Origin: Moraxellaceae bacterium
GTDB taxonomy: Bacteria > Pseudomonadota > Gammaproteobacteria > Burkholderiales > Rhodocyclaceae
DNA length: 38,771 bases
Reading direction: 5' to 3'
Assembly (NCBI GenBank): GCA_031119205.1
Contig: JAVHYF010000038.1
Coordinates: forward strand, 1-38,771
A model generated the notes under the pieces. It was not told where the DNA came from and searched no databases. It was given only the letters and a program-made list of their open reading frames with translations. Positions 1 to 7,637 of the stretch are shown here, piece after piece. A program made the translations under genes and the position numbers. Every line of letters begins with the position of its first letter. The first letter of the stretch is position 1.

Positions 1-812
1 ACGTGCATGCCGGAACCGTTGTCGCCAACGATGGGCTTCGGCATGAAGGTCGCCGTCTTGCCGTACTGGTGTGCCACGTTGTGCACGATGTACTTCAGCA
101 GCTGGGTCTGGTCGGCGCGACGCACCAGGGTATTGAACTTGGTGCCGATTTCGTTCTGGCCGGCGGTTGCCACTTCGTGGTGGTGCACTTCGACCGGCAC
201 GCCACAGGCTTCCAGCAACAGGCACATCTGTGCGCGGATGTCGTTCGCGGAATCAACCGGCGGCACCGGGAAGTAACCACCCTTCACGCCCGGGCGGTGA
301 CCGGTGTTGCCACCTTCGAACTTCTCGCCGGACGACCAGGCCGCTTCTTCAGCGAAGATCTTGTGCGAGGCGCCGGACATGTCGATCTTCCACTCCACGG
401 AGTCGAAGATGAAGAATTCGGGTTCCGGACCGAAGTAGGCGGTGTCGCCCAGGCCGGTGCTCTTCAGGTAGGCCTCGGCGCGCTTGGCGATCGAGCGCGG
501 GTCGCGGTCGTAGCCCTTGCCGTCGGACGGCTCGACGACGTCGCAGGTGATCACGACGGTGGTTTCGTCGAAGAACGGATCAATGTAGGCAGTGGCCGGA
601 TCCGGCATCAGCAGCATGTCGGAAGCCTGGATACCCTTCCAGCCAGCGATGGACGAACCGTCGAAAGCATGGCCATCGGTGAACTTGTCTTCGCCGAAAG
701 CGCTGACGGGCACGCCGACGTGCTGCTCCTTGCCGCGGGTGTCGGTAAAACGGAAATCGACGAACTTGACGTCGTTTTCCTTGACCAGATTGATCACGTC
801 TTGAGGGGTCAT
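1..812 (-). CDS. glnA: Glutamine synthetase type I, N-terminal part (runs off the window)
   Basis: Glutamine synthetase makes glutamine from glutamate, ammonia and ATP in the cytoplasm and is the main ammonia-assimilation enzyme. The minus strand encodes 270 residues of the roughly 470 usual for the family; the C-terminal part lies beyond base 1. The protein opens [13 protein letters not shown]. The beta-grasp loop DGSSIAGW is at residues 51-58, and FGPEPEFF near 127-134 carries the metal-binding glutamates E130 and E132. The HHEVA segment and GDNGSGMH, close to the window edge, belong to the catalytic barrel. The ATG at 812 is preceded by a GGAGT ribosome site. The upstream region carries sigma54 and NtrC-like sites, so nitrogen control is likely. 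I see no reason to suspect a pseudogene, but the adenylylation-site region is outside the window. Confidence 0.97.
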   Translation of the reverse strand, partial: MTPQDVINLVKENDVKFVDFRFTDTRGKEQHVGVPVSAFGEDKFTDGHAFDGSSIAGWKGIQASDMLLMPDPATAYIDPFFDETTVVITCDVVEPSDGKGYDRDPRSIAKRAEAYLKSTGLGDTAYFGPEPEFFIFDSVEWKIDMSGASHKIFAEEAAWSSGEKFEGGNTGHRPGVKGGYFPVPPVDSANDIRAQMCLLLEACGVPVEVHHHEVATAGQNEIGTKFNTLVRRADQTQLLKYIVHNVAHQYGKTATFMPKPIVGDNGSGMH

Positions 813-975
813 AATCACTCCTAGAGTTAAGCCAGATATCCGAAATCTTGTCCGCAATCGCGCCAGAGCGTGATTGCGGCAGAACCGAAGCGGGATGCAA
901 CAACCGTTAGCCGATCTTGCAGGGGCCCTGCCTTGCGGCACAGCCCCGACGGCGACAGGCGACCGTTGCAGTGGA

Positions 976-991
976 AGCACTTACCATGCCA
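976..991 (-). promoter_or_regulatory. Sigma54 (RpoN)-type promoter of glnA
   Basis: Read on the minus strand, the site is TGGCATG-GTAA-GTGCT. It has the GG and GC doublets of a -24/-12 promoter at the required 10-base separation and differs from the consensus TGGCACG-N4-TTGCW at two core positions. The start of transcription would fall near 965, leaving a leader of about 150 bases before glnA. A weaker candidate with the same GG/GC spacing lies at 918-933 (AGGCAGG-GCCC-CTGCA). The first is preferred because its distance to the two NtrC-like boxes fits known glnA control regions. Confidence 0.6.
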
Positions 992-1053
992 CTGCGAGCC
1001 GGGACCTGCCCATTGTGCCATAAGCAAATTCCAGCAGTGGTAGAGGCCAATCC

Positions 1054-1068
1054 GCACCAAAAATGTGC
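1054..1068. promoter_or_regulatory. NtrC-like binding site, promoter-proximal
   Basis: GCACCA-AAA-ATGTGC matches the NtrC consensus GCACCA-N3-TGGTGC at all but two positions. Its centre is about 96 bases upstream of the start predicted from the sigma54 promoter at 976-991. In E. coli the strong glnA enhancer sites lie at about -108 and -140. NtrC as the binding protein is inferred; its gene is not in the window. Confidence 0.55.
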
Positions 1069-1083
1069 GCAAACAGCCGTAGT

Positions 1084-1098
1084 GCACCACATAAGTGC
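1084..1098. promoter_or_regulatory. NtrC-like binding site, promoter-distal
   Basis: GCACCA-CAT-AAGTGC is the second dyad of the same type. It is centred 30 bases, about three helical turns, from the first box and near -126 relative to the predicted start. Two phased boxes upstream of a -24/-12 element are the standard enhancer layout for glnA. Confidence 0.55.
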
Positions 1099-1219
1099 GT
1101 TTCTGTCGTAGTCACGGCGGGCACTTTCGCTATGTGACCATGAATTCCGGTGCATTGCACAGCGGCGGTGCGCCACTTACATTGGCTATCAACCCTGCAA
1201 ATCCCTCGCGCCAACAGCC

Positions 1220-1672
1220 ATGACGACCCAGCCCGAAATCCTTGAACAAGCAAAAGCCCGCGCCACCCAGTTGCGCGTCCCCTATGCCGGATGCCTGACC
1301 CCGGGTGAGGCACATGCCCTGTTGCAGGCACAGCCTGAAGCCAAGCTCGTGGACGTGCGCACGCGCGCCGAACTCGACTGGGTGGGCCGCATTCCGGGCG
1401 CAGTGGAGATCGAATGGAACTCCTGGCCCGGCAGCGTCCCCAACCCCAACTTCGTGGGAGAGTTGCGTCGCCTGATCGAGCCGGGCGCTCCGGTGCTGTT
1501 CATCTGCCGCAGTGGCGCGCGCTCGCATGCCGCGGCTGTCGCGGCCAGCAACGCGGGCTTCACCAGTAGCTTCAACGTGCTCGAAGGCTTCGAAGGCGAC
1601 CGCGACCCGCAGGGTCACCGTGGCCAGCTGGGTGGCTGGCGGCACGCAGGCCTGCCCTGGGCCCAGAGCTGA
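1220..1672 (+). CDS. Single-domain rhodanese-like protein
   Basis: A 150-residue cytoplasmic protein with one rhodanese domain, the fold that transfers or carries sulfur on an active-site cysteine. The active loop CRSGAR is at residues 96-101, with C96 as the expected persulfide-forming cysteine. LVDVRTRAE near 43-51 is the usual early rhodanese motif, and the C-terminal GGWRHAGLPW segment is typical of proteobacterial single-domain members. There is no signal peptide or membrane segment. It lies about 87 bases upstream of nadA in the same direction, so the two may be co-transcribed. A link with the iron-sulfur enzyme NadA would be inference only. The substrate is unknown. The ribosome site before the ATG is weak. 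Confidence 0.88.
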   Translation: MTTQPEILEQAKARATQLRVPYAGCLTPGEAHALLQAQPEAKLVDVRTRAELDWVGRIPGAVEIEWNSWPGSVPNPNFVGELRRLIEPGAPVLFICRSGARSHAAAVAASNAGFTSSFNVLEGFEGDRDPQGHRGQLGGWRHAGLPWAQS

Positions 1673-1759
1673 CCGCCTGCAAGGACGGCCGCACGGCTCA
1701 GGAGTAGAATTGCGGCCCTCAGCGGCCAGCATCAGGCCGCGCTTCGCCAGCGAGCAGTC

Positions 1760-2863
1760 ATGCAAGTCGCCACCATCAGTTTTGACCGTTTCAACACGCT
1801 TCGTGACGAGGAAGCCCACGAGCGCATCCGCGCCGCCAAGGCAAAGCTCGGCAAGCGCGTCGTGCTGCTGGTGCACCACTACCAGCGCGCCGACGTCTAC
1901 CAGCACCATGACCTTACCGGCGATTCGCTGAAGCTTTCGCGGCTGGCCTCGCAGACCGACGCGGAATTCATCGTCTTCTGCGGCGTGCACTTCATGGCAG
2001 AGGTGGCGGACATCCTGTCCAAGCCCGAACAGATTTCCATCCTGCCGGACCTCGCCGCCGGCTGTTCGATGGCCGACATGGCCAACCTCGCCAAGGTGGA
2101 GCGCAGCTGGCGCGAACTCGCCGAAGTGCTCGGCGAAGACCCCGACAAGCTGGTCACACCAGTCACCTACATCAACTCCGCCGCCGACCTGAAAGCTTTC
2201 TGTGGCGAGCACGGCGGCATCGTGTGCACCTCCAGCAATGCGCCGACCATCCTCGACTGGAGCTTTGCCCAGCGCGAGAAGATCCTGTTCTTCCCGGACC
2301 AGCACCTGGGCCGCTGGAGTGGCTACAAGAAAGGCATTCCGCTGGAAGACATGCTGGTGTGGGATCCGGACCTGCCGCATGGCGGCCTGGAGCCCACCGA
2401 CATCAAGCGCGCAAAAATGCTGCTGTGGAAGGGCCACTGCTCGGTGCACCAGATGTTCCAGCCCTCGCACATCATCAAGTGGCGCAACAAGTATCCGGAT
2501 GGCATTGTCATCTCGCACCCGGAAAGCGCGTTCGAGGTCTGCAAGCAATCCGACTACGTCGGCTCCACCGAGTACATCCTGAAGACCGTGAAGGACGCCG
2601 CGCCCAATACGCGCTGGCTGGTTGGCACAGAACTGAACCTGGTCAACCGCCTGGCGGAGGAAGTGAAGCACGAAGGCAAGGTTGTCGAATTCATGGCGCC
2701 CATGGTGTGCATGTGCTCGACGATGCAACGCATCGACCCGCAACACCTGGCCTGGACGCTGGAAAACCTCGTGGAAGGCAAGGTGGTCAATCGCATCACC
2801 GTACCCGAACACGAAGCCGCGCTCGCCAAGTTGTCGCTGGAGCGCATGCTGGCCGTGTCCTGA
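1760..2863 (+). CDS. nadA: Quinolinate synthase A
   Basis: NadA condenses iminoaspartate, made by NadB, with dihydroxyacetone phosphate to give quinolinate, the precursor of NAD. It is an oxygen-sensitive [4Fe-4S] enzyme of the cytoplasm. The product has 367 residues, the long form common in Proteobacteria. Visible motifs are VHHYQRADVY near 38-47, CGVHFMAE near 74-81, AGCSMADM with C102, GHCSVH with C237, and the C-terminal pair MVCMCS with C327 and C329. C102, C237 and one of the last two are the expected cluster ligands. The start is the first in-frame ATG; its ribosome site is poor. The gene ends 22 bases before a strong terminator. No nadB or nadC is in the window. Confidence 0.96.
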   Translation: MQVATISFDRFNTLRDEEAHERIRAAKAKLGKRVVLLVHHYQRADVYQHHDLTGDSLKLSRLASQTDAEFIVFCGVHFMAEVADILSKPEQISILPDLAAGCSMADMANLAKVERSWRELAEVLGEDPDKLVTPVTYINSAADLKAFCGEHGGIVCTSSNAPTILDWSFAQREKILFFPDQHLGRWSGYKKGIPLEDMLVWDPDLPHGGLEPTDIKRAKMLLWKGHCSVHQMFQPSHIIKWRNKYPDGIVISHPESAFEVCKQSDYVGSTEYILKTVKDAAPNTRWLVGTELNLVNRLAEEVKHEGKVVEFMAPMVCMCSTMQRIDPQHLAWTLENLVEGKVVNRITVPEHEAALAKLSLERMLAVS

Positions 2864-2885
2864 TCCAGCCCGTCTTGCACGAAGG

Positions 2886-2913
2886 AAAAGGGCCAGCGTC
2901 TGCTGGCCCTTTT
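2886..2913. terminator. Rho-independent terminator, probably bidirectional, after nadA
   Basis: The stem AAAAGGGCCAGC / GCTGGCCCTTTT has 12 pairs and a GTCT loop, with A and T runs on either side. It sits between the convergent nadA and redoxin genes and can serve both strands. Confidence 0.85.
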
Positions 2914-2938
2914 CGTTTGCGGCGCTCTGCCGGTCGCG

Positions 2939-3553
2939 TCAGTCGTACTTGATCGAACAGCCGTAGGCGCGCGTTGTGGCAACGGAGATCGGCTTGCCCG
3001 CCAGGGACTCATCCAGGGCAGCACTCACGTAGTTCTTCGAGGTCTTCACATGCTCGGGATTGGCGCTGCGCCGATCGTCGATGGCGCCGTAATAGACCAC
3101 CTTGCCCTGCGGATCGACGATGTACATCGCCGGCGTGTTCTGCGAGTTGTAGGCGCGCGCGATCTCGCTCTTGCCATCCATCAACAGCGCGGTCATCGCG
3201 GCATTCTTGTCCTTCGCCCATTTGCCCAGATCGGCCGGCTTGATGTACTCGCTGGACACGGTGTTCGTGGAATTCACCGCCAGCCACACCACGCCTTTGC
3301 CGGTGTAGGTCTTCTGCAGGCTCTGCATGTTGTTGCTGTCGTAGTGCTTCTGCACGTACGGACAATGCGGGTTGTTCCACTCCAGCACCACGTACTTGCC
3401 GCGGTAGTCGGAGAGCTTCACCGGCTTGCCGTCGGTGCTGCTGAGCGTGAAATCCGGTGCCGGTTGGCCAACGCTCACAGCCCACGCCGGCGCAGAGCCC
3501 AGCAACAGGCAGACAAGCAGGGGCTTCATGGTCACGTTCGCAAGAATTTTCAT
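2939..3553 (-). CDS. Periplasmic redoxin (AhpC/TSA-like thioredoxin fold) with a single peroxidatic-type cysteine
   Basis: A 204-residue exported protein. Residues 1-25 form a signal peptide ending AWA, although an internal ATG at residue 9 could also serve as the start. The redoxin domain opens with VGQPAPDFTL. Its active-site segment is NNPHCPYVQKH with C64, so it lacks a CxxC pair and has one reactive cysteine there. A second cysteine, C199, lies in the C-terminal GCSIKY tail. It may be a peroxidase- or reductase-like thiol protein reduced by the membrane reductase encoded just upstream. Its ATG overlaps the stop of that gene as ATGA, with an AAGGAG ribosome site inside the upstream coding sequence, so translational coupling is likely. 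The electron-transfer partnership is inferred from that coupling. Confidence 0.85.
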   Translation of the reverse strand: MKILANVTMKPLLVCLLLGSAPAWAVSVGQPAPDFTLSSTDGKPVKLSDYRGKYVVLEWNNPHCPYVQKHYDSNNMQSLQKTYTGKGVVWLAVNSTNTVSSEYIKPADLGKWAKDKNAAMTALLMDGKSEIARAYNSQNTPAMYIVDPQGKVVYYGAIDDRRSANPEHVKTSKNYVSAALDESLAGKPISVATTRAYGCSIKYD

Positions 3554-5589
3554 GGTGAGGTCTCCTTGAGTGCATCCAGCACGATGTCGGGGGTCAGTAT
3601 TTCCGGCAGCAGCACAGGTTGCTGGCCGGGTCTCTGTACAACATAGACCGGCACGCCCTTGCGTCCCAGTGCGTCGAGCGCCCGGGTGATGGCCGGGTCT
3701 TGCCGCGTCCAGTCCGCACGCATTGGCACGAAGCCCTCGCGGGCGAAGGCGTCCCGCACATCGTCGCGATGCAGGACGAGGCGCTTGTTCACCTGGCAGG
3801 TCACGCACCAGGCTGCAGTGAAGTCGACGAACACACCGCGCCCTGCCGCCAGTTGCTCCTGTACCGCCTGCGGCGACCACGCCGCCCAGCTGTCCGCCTT
3901 CACGGTCGCCGGCTCGTCGCTACGCGCGGCCTGCAACAGCACAAGTACAGCGCACAACGCCACCACGACCCCGCTCAACTGCCAGCCGCGTCCACCGCCG
4001 CCCTGACGCTGTCGCCAGGCCCACGCGGCGGCCGCCGCGAGCACCAGTGCCATGCCCAGCCAGGCCATCGCACCTGCCCCGCTCTGCTCGCCCAGCACCC
4101 AGGCCAGCCACACGGTGGTGGCATACAGCGGGAAGGCCAGCGCCTGTTTGAAACGCTGCATCCAGGCACCCGGCTTCGGCAGCCAGCGGCGGGCCCTCGA
4201 CCAGCAGGCCAGTACAACAAAGGGCAAAGCCATGCCCAGCCCGAGGAATGCGAACACCCACAAGGCCTGCCAGGCGGACTGCCCGATCGCGTAGCCCAAT
4301 GCAGCGCCCATGAAAGGTGCCGTGCAAGGGGATGCTGCAAACACCGCCAGCACACCGGTGCCGAATGCCTGCGCGGCACCCTGATGCCGGCCCACGCCGG
4401 CCGACGCGGCCTGGCCGAACTCGAACACGCCCGACAGATTCAGCCCCATCACGAAGAACAGTGTCGCCAGCAACACCACGAAGGCTGGAGACTGCAACTG
4501 GAAGCCCCAGCCGAGTTGCTGGCCGGCCGCGCGCAGGCCGATGAGTAACAGGGCCAGCAGCAGGAAGCTGAGCACCACGCCCACCGCATAGGCCGCCGCA
4601 TGCACACGCGCCTGCACGGGCTGTTCGTCCTTCGCCAGCGCAAGCAGTTTGATCGACAACACGGGGAACACGCAGGGCATCAGGTTGAGGATCAGGCCAC
4701 CGACGAACGCCAGCAGCAAGGCTCCCCACATACCCCTGGCGGGTGCCGCCGATGCAGCCGGTGCAGTCCCGACAGGTGCGTCCACCTCCAGCACGCTTAC
4801 CCGCCCGGCATCGTCCGCAACGACCAGCACGCCGTGCAGGCGATCCAGCGGACCAACAGGCTGCACGGCAGGCGGCACGTCCAGCGTGAAGCCATCTCCA
4901 CTGGCCTGCAGCACCTGGCGGCCGGACGCCTCCACCAGTCCCTCTCCATACGGAAAGTACTCCACCTTGGTCACCGCCACCGCGCCCGGTGGGCGAGCCA
5001 CCAGCCTCGCCTGACCTGCGTGACGGTTCGCGCTCAGCCCCCAGCCGTGCTGCGCCTGCGGGCGCCGTGCATCCACGCTGGCGAACAGCCCTTGCAGCGG
5101 CCCGGCAGCTGCCTGCGCCGCCACCGGCACGCGCAGTTCGAACTCGCCCTCCTCCGGAATGCACTTGACCTGACACACCAGCCAGGTGGCCGCCAGCCGC
5201 AGGCGCATGTCGGGCGTCGTCAGGCCGGCAGGCACCGCGATGCTGACCGGCAGCAGGTGGTCGCCCTCGTAGCCGTAGTTGGTCAGCGGCCCCACCGGCA
5301 ATGCATGCGGGGCAGGCCATTCGATTTCGCCGGCGGAGAACCCTTCCGGCAGTTCCCACGTCAACGTTGGAGGCTCGCCCGAATCACCGGGGTTACGCCA
5401 GTAGGTATGCCAGCCCGGTGCATGCTCGATGCGCAGGCCGGCACGCAGGGTCTGGCCCGGCACGACCGCCTGCTGCAGCGTGACAAGGCTGGCACGCACA
5501 TGCGGCGTCTGCAGCACGTGCGCGTCCTGCGCCCACGCGAAGCGCGCCAGGCCACACAGACAAACCAACAGCCAGAGACGAATGCACAT
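3550..5589 (-). CDS. DsbD/ScsB-like thiol:disulfide interchange protein
   Basis: This inner-membrane protein passes electrons from cytoplasmic thioredoxin to periplasmic thiol proteins. It has 679 residues: a signal peptide (1-20, ending AWA), a periplasmic N-terminal domain with C139 and C143 (LVCQVKC), a transmembrane DsbD core of about eight helices (roughly 285-555) with C306 (NLMPCVFP) and C422 (AASPCTAP), and a C-terminal thioredoxin domain with AAWCVTC (C595, C598). All three expected cysteine pairs are present. The N-terminal domain looks closer to ScsB-type proteins than to classical DsbD, so I give no symbol. An AGGAAAG ribosome site precedes the ATG. The downstream redoxin gene is coupled by a 4-base overlap and is the probable client. 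Confidence 0.9.
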   Translation of the reverse strand: MCIRLWLLVCLCGLARFAWAQDAHVLQTPHVRASLVTLQQAVVPGQTLRAGLRIEHAPGWHTYWRNPGDSGEPPTLTWELPEGFSAGEIEWPAPHALPVGPLTNYGYEGDHLLPVSIAVPAGLTTPDMRLRLAATWLVCQVKCIPEEGEFELRVPVAAQAAAGPLQGLFASVDARRPQAQHGWGLSANRHAGQARLVARPPGAVAVTKVEYFPYGEGLVEASGRQVLQASGDGFTLDVPPAVQPVGPLDRLHGVLVVADDAGRVSVLEVDAPVGTAPAASAAPARGMWGALLLAFVGGLILNLMPCVFPVLSIKLLALAKDEQPVQARVHAAAYAVGVVLSFLLLALLLIGLRAAGQQLGWGFQLQSPAFVVLLATLFFVMGLNLSGVFEFGQAASAGVGRHQGAAQAFGTGVLAVFAASPCTAPFMGAALGYAIGQSAWQALWVFAFLGLGMALPFVVLACWSRARRWLPKPGAWMQRFKQALAFPLYATTVWLAWVLGEQSGAGAMAWLGMALVLAAAAAWAWRQRQGGGGRGWQLSGVVVALCAVLVLLQAARSDEPATVKADSWAAWSPQAVQEQLAAGRGVFVDFTAAWCVTCQVNKRLVLHRDDVRDAFAREGFVPMRADWTRQDPAITRALDALGRKGVPVYVVQRPGQQPVLLPEILTPDIVLDALKETSP

Positions 5590-5653
5590 GCACTTTCCTG
5601 ACAGAGGGCGACTACAGGACGATGTAGCCGCAGACTACCGGATGATGGCAAAG

Positions 5654-5701
5654 TTTCGTCCGACATTCCGTCCGATGTTTCGTACGATCTTTCGTTTTAG
5701 T
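5654..5701. repeat. Degenerate 12-base tandem repeat, four units
   Basis: Four consecutive 12-base units read TTTCGTCCGACA, TTCCGTCCGATG, TTTCGTACGATC and TTTCGTTTTAGT. They fill much of the 129-base gap between the divergent dsbD-like gene and the EEP-family gene. The shared TTTCGT/CCGA pattern and about one-helical-turn period could be an operator array or simple repeat expansion. The sequence does not decide between them. Confidence 0.6.
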
Positions 5702-5718
5702 GGCCGCACAGACAACCC

Positions 5719-6462
5719 ATGCAGACATTGAACGTGTGCACCTACAACATCCACAAGGGGTTCTCGCAGTTCAACCGGCGCCTGATGGTGCATCAGTTGC
5801 GCGAGCGGCTGCGGACTCTCAACCCCGACATCCTGTTCCTGCAGGAAGTCCAGGGGCAGCACAGCCGCCACGCCTTGCGCCACAGCGACTGGCCCGCACA
5901 CGGGCAGCATGAGTTCCTGGCCGAGGACAACTGGCAGGCCGCCTACGGACATAACGCCGTCTACGGGCACGGCCATCATGGCAACGCGGTGCTCTCGCGC
6001 TTCCCGATCGCAGCCGCGGCCAACCATGACGTCAGCCTGACTCGCCTGGAGCGGCGGGGCCTGCTGCACTGCCAGCTCAACCTGAACGACACGATCGTGC
6101 ATGGCATCTGCGTGCATCTGTCCCTGACCGAATCGCAACGGCGGCGCCAGCTCGAACTCCTGGCCGAACATGTCGAGCGGAACATTCCGCGCGACGAGCC
6201 CTTGATCATCGCCGGCGACTTCAATGACTGGCGGGTGCATGCCAGCGACTGGCTGGCCGAACGGCTGAACCTGCACGAAGCCTTCACCGAGTTCGACGAG
6301 CAACCCGCGCGCAGTTTCCCCAGCAGCCTGCCGGTGCTGCGCCTGGACCGCATCTACCTGCGCGGTCTGCGCGTGCGTGACGCACAGGTCCATTCCGGAC
6401 CGCGCTGGGCGAAGCTGTCGGACCACGCGCCACTGACCGCCGAGCTGGAGCTGATTGCTTGA
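5719..6462 (+). CDS. Endonuclease/exonuclease/phosphatase (EEP) family protein, YbhP-like
   Basis: A 247-residue protein of the EEP metal-dependent phosphodiesterase superfamily, with no signal peptide. Family motifs are visible in order: CTYNIHKG near 7-14 (N10), LQEV with E43, GDFND at 166-170, LDRIYLRG near 209-216 and SDHAPL from 234, which carries the catalytic histidine. Its stop overlaps the start region of clsB. The same EEP-then-ClsB order occurs as ybhP-ybhO in E. coli, which supports a role near phospholipid metabolism, but the substrate is not known to me. A ybhN-type membrane gene, the usual third member, is not seen next to the pair. Confidence 0.87.
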   Translation: MQTLNVCTYNIHKGFSQFNRRLMVHQLRERLRTLNPDILFLQEVQGQHSRHALRHSDWPAHGQHEFLAEDNWQAAYGHNAVYGHGHHGNAVLSRFPIAAAANHDVSLTRLERRGLLHCQLNLNDTIVHGICVHLSLTESQRRRQLELLAEHVERNIPRDEPLIIAGDFNDWRVHASDWLAERLNLHEAFTEFDEQPARSFPSSLPVLRLDRIYLRGLRVRDAQVHSGPRWAKLSDHAPLTAELELIA

Positions 6463-6464
6463 GT

Positions 6465-7628
6465 ATGCAGGTGCTCGATGGCAACGACATCCGGCTGCTG
6501 GAGAGCGGTGCCCGCTACTTCCCGTCCCTGCTGGCCGCCATCGCGGAGGCACGTGCCGAAGTCCACATCGAGACCTACATCTACGAAGCCGATGCCACCG
6601 GCGAGCGCGTCACCGCTGCGTTGATCGACGCGGCGAGACGGGGGCTCGCGGTGCGCGTAATGGTCGACGGCTTCGGTGGCCGCAGCTTCGTGCGCGACAC
6701 CGCGCAGCGGCTGCTGGATGCAGGCGTGGACGTCATGATCTTCCGCCGCGAGATCGCCCCGCTGCAGATGCGTCGCCATCGCCTGCGTCGCCTGCATCGC
6801 AAACTGGTGGTGATCGACGCGCAGATCGCTTTCGTCGGTGGCATCAACATCATCGACGACATGAATACGCCAACGCAGATTCCCCCGCGCTTCGACTATG
6901 CCGTCCGGATTGAAGGGCCGTTGCTGGCGGACATTCATGGCGCCGCGCTCAGCCTATGGATGCGCCTGCGCTGGGCAGATTTCCACCATCGCCCGGACAG
7001 TCAGTCACAACTGCAACCGGTGACTGCCGTCGCGGGGACGCGGCGCGCTGCCTTCCTGGTGCGCGACAACCTACGCCATCGCCGCGACATCGAGACCGCC
7101 TATCTCGATGCCATCGAGAACGCACGCCACGAGATCATCCTTGCCAACGCCTACTTTCTGCCCGGCTGGCGCTTCCGGCGTGCACTGATGGATGCTGCGG
7201 CGCGCGGCGTGAAGGTCACGCTGCTGCTGCAGGGACGCGTCGAGTACTGGCTCTTGCACCACGCCTGCCGCGCGCTCTACCCAGCCCTGCTGGATGCCGG
7301 CGTGCGCATCATCGAGTACCGCCTGAGCTTCCTGCACGCCAAGGTGGCGGTGGTGGACCAGGACTGGGCCACCGTGGGCTCCAGCAACATCGACCCCTTC
7401 AGCCTGATGCTGGCACGCGAGGCCAACGTGGTGGTGCGCGACATCGGCTTCACCACCGAGCTGCGGGTCAGCCTGCAACGCGCGATGGCCGAGGGTGGCG
7501 CGAACCTCACGCCGAAGCGCTGGCTGCGCCAGCCCTTCTTCATGCGCGGTCTGAGCTGGGCCGCCTACGGTCTTGTCCGGCTGTTGATCGGCGTTGCGGG
7601 TTACGCCCGCGAGCGCCCTGAACGCTGA
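6465..7628 (+). CDS. clsB: Cardiolipin synthase B-type phospholipase D family protein
   Basis: ClsB condenses phosphatidyl groups to make cardiolipin at the inner membrane. The 387-residue product has two HKD motifs: H111-K113-D118 in HRKLVVID, followed by GGINI, and H291-K293-D298 in HAKVAVVD, followed by GSSNIDP. There is no N-terminal transmembrane hairpin, as expected for the ClsB/YbhO type and unlike ClsA. The ATG at 6465 is chosen; an in-frame TTG at 6459 overlaps the stop of the EEP gene and is also possible. Either way the two genes are almost certainly co-translated. The gene ends 9 bases before the convergent gluQ. A second HKD protein lies at 23593-25095. Confidence 0.92.
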   Translation: MQVLDGNDIRLLESGARYFPSLLAAIAEARAEVHIETYIYEADATGERVTAALIDAARRGLAVRVMVDGFGGRSFVRDTAQRLLDAGVDVMIFRREIAPLQMRRHRLRRLHRKLVVIDAQIAFVGGINIIDDMNTPTQIPPRFDYAVRIEGPLLADIHGAALSLWMRLRWADFHHRPDSQSQLQPVTAVAGTRRAAFLVRDNLRHRRDIETAYLDAIENARHEIILANAYFLPGWRFRRALMDAAARGVKVTLLLQGRVEYWLLHHACRALYPALLDAGVRIIEYRLSFLHAKVAVVDQDWATVGSSNIDPFSLMLAREANVVVRDIGFTTELRVSLQRAMAEGGANLTPKRWLRQPFFMRGLSWAAYGLVRLLIGVAGYARERPER

Positions 7629-7637
7629 ACCCGTCGT

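Noticed and set aside
1009-1025. A further sigma54-like -24 motif TGGCAC on the minus strand near 1013
   Set aside because: The matching GC doublet falls two bases short of the required separation, so it is not a valid -24/-12 pair.
1130-2812. Minus-strand open frame of about 560 codons opposite the rhodanese and nadA genes
   Set aside because: It is antisense to two clear genes, and its histidine/valine/glutamine-rich composition is typical of shadow frames.
5429-5731. Possible small plus-strand peptide with FRPTFRPMFRTIFR-like repeats
   Set aside because: It arises from translation of the 12-base DNA repeat and the antisense of the dsbD-like gene. There is no ribosome site or independent support.
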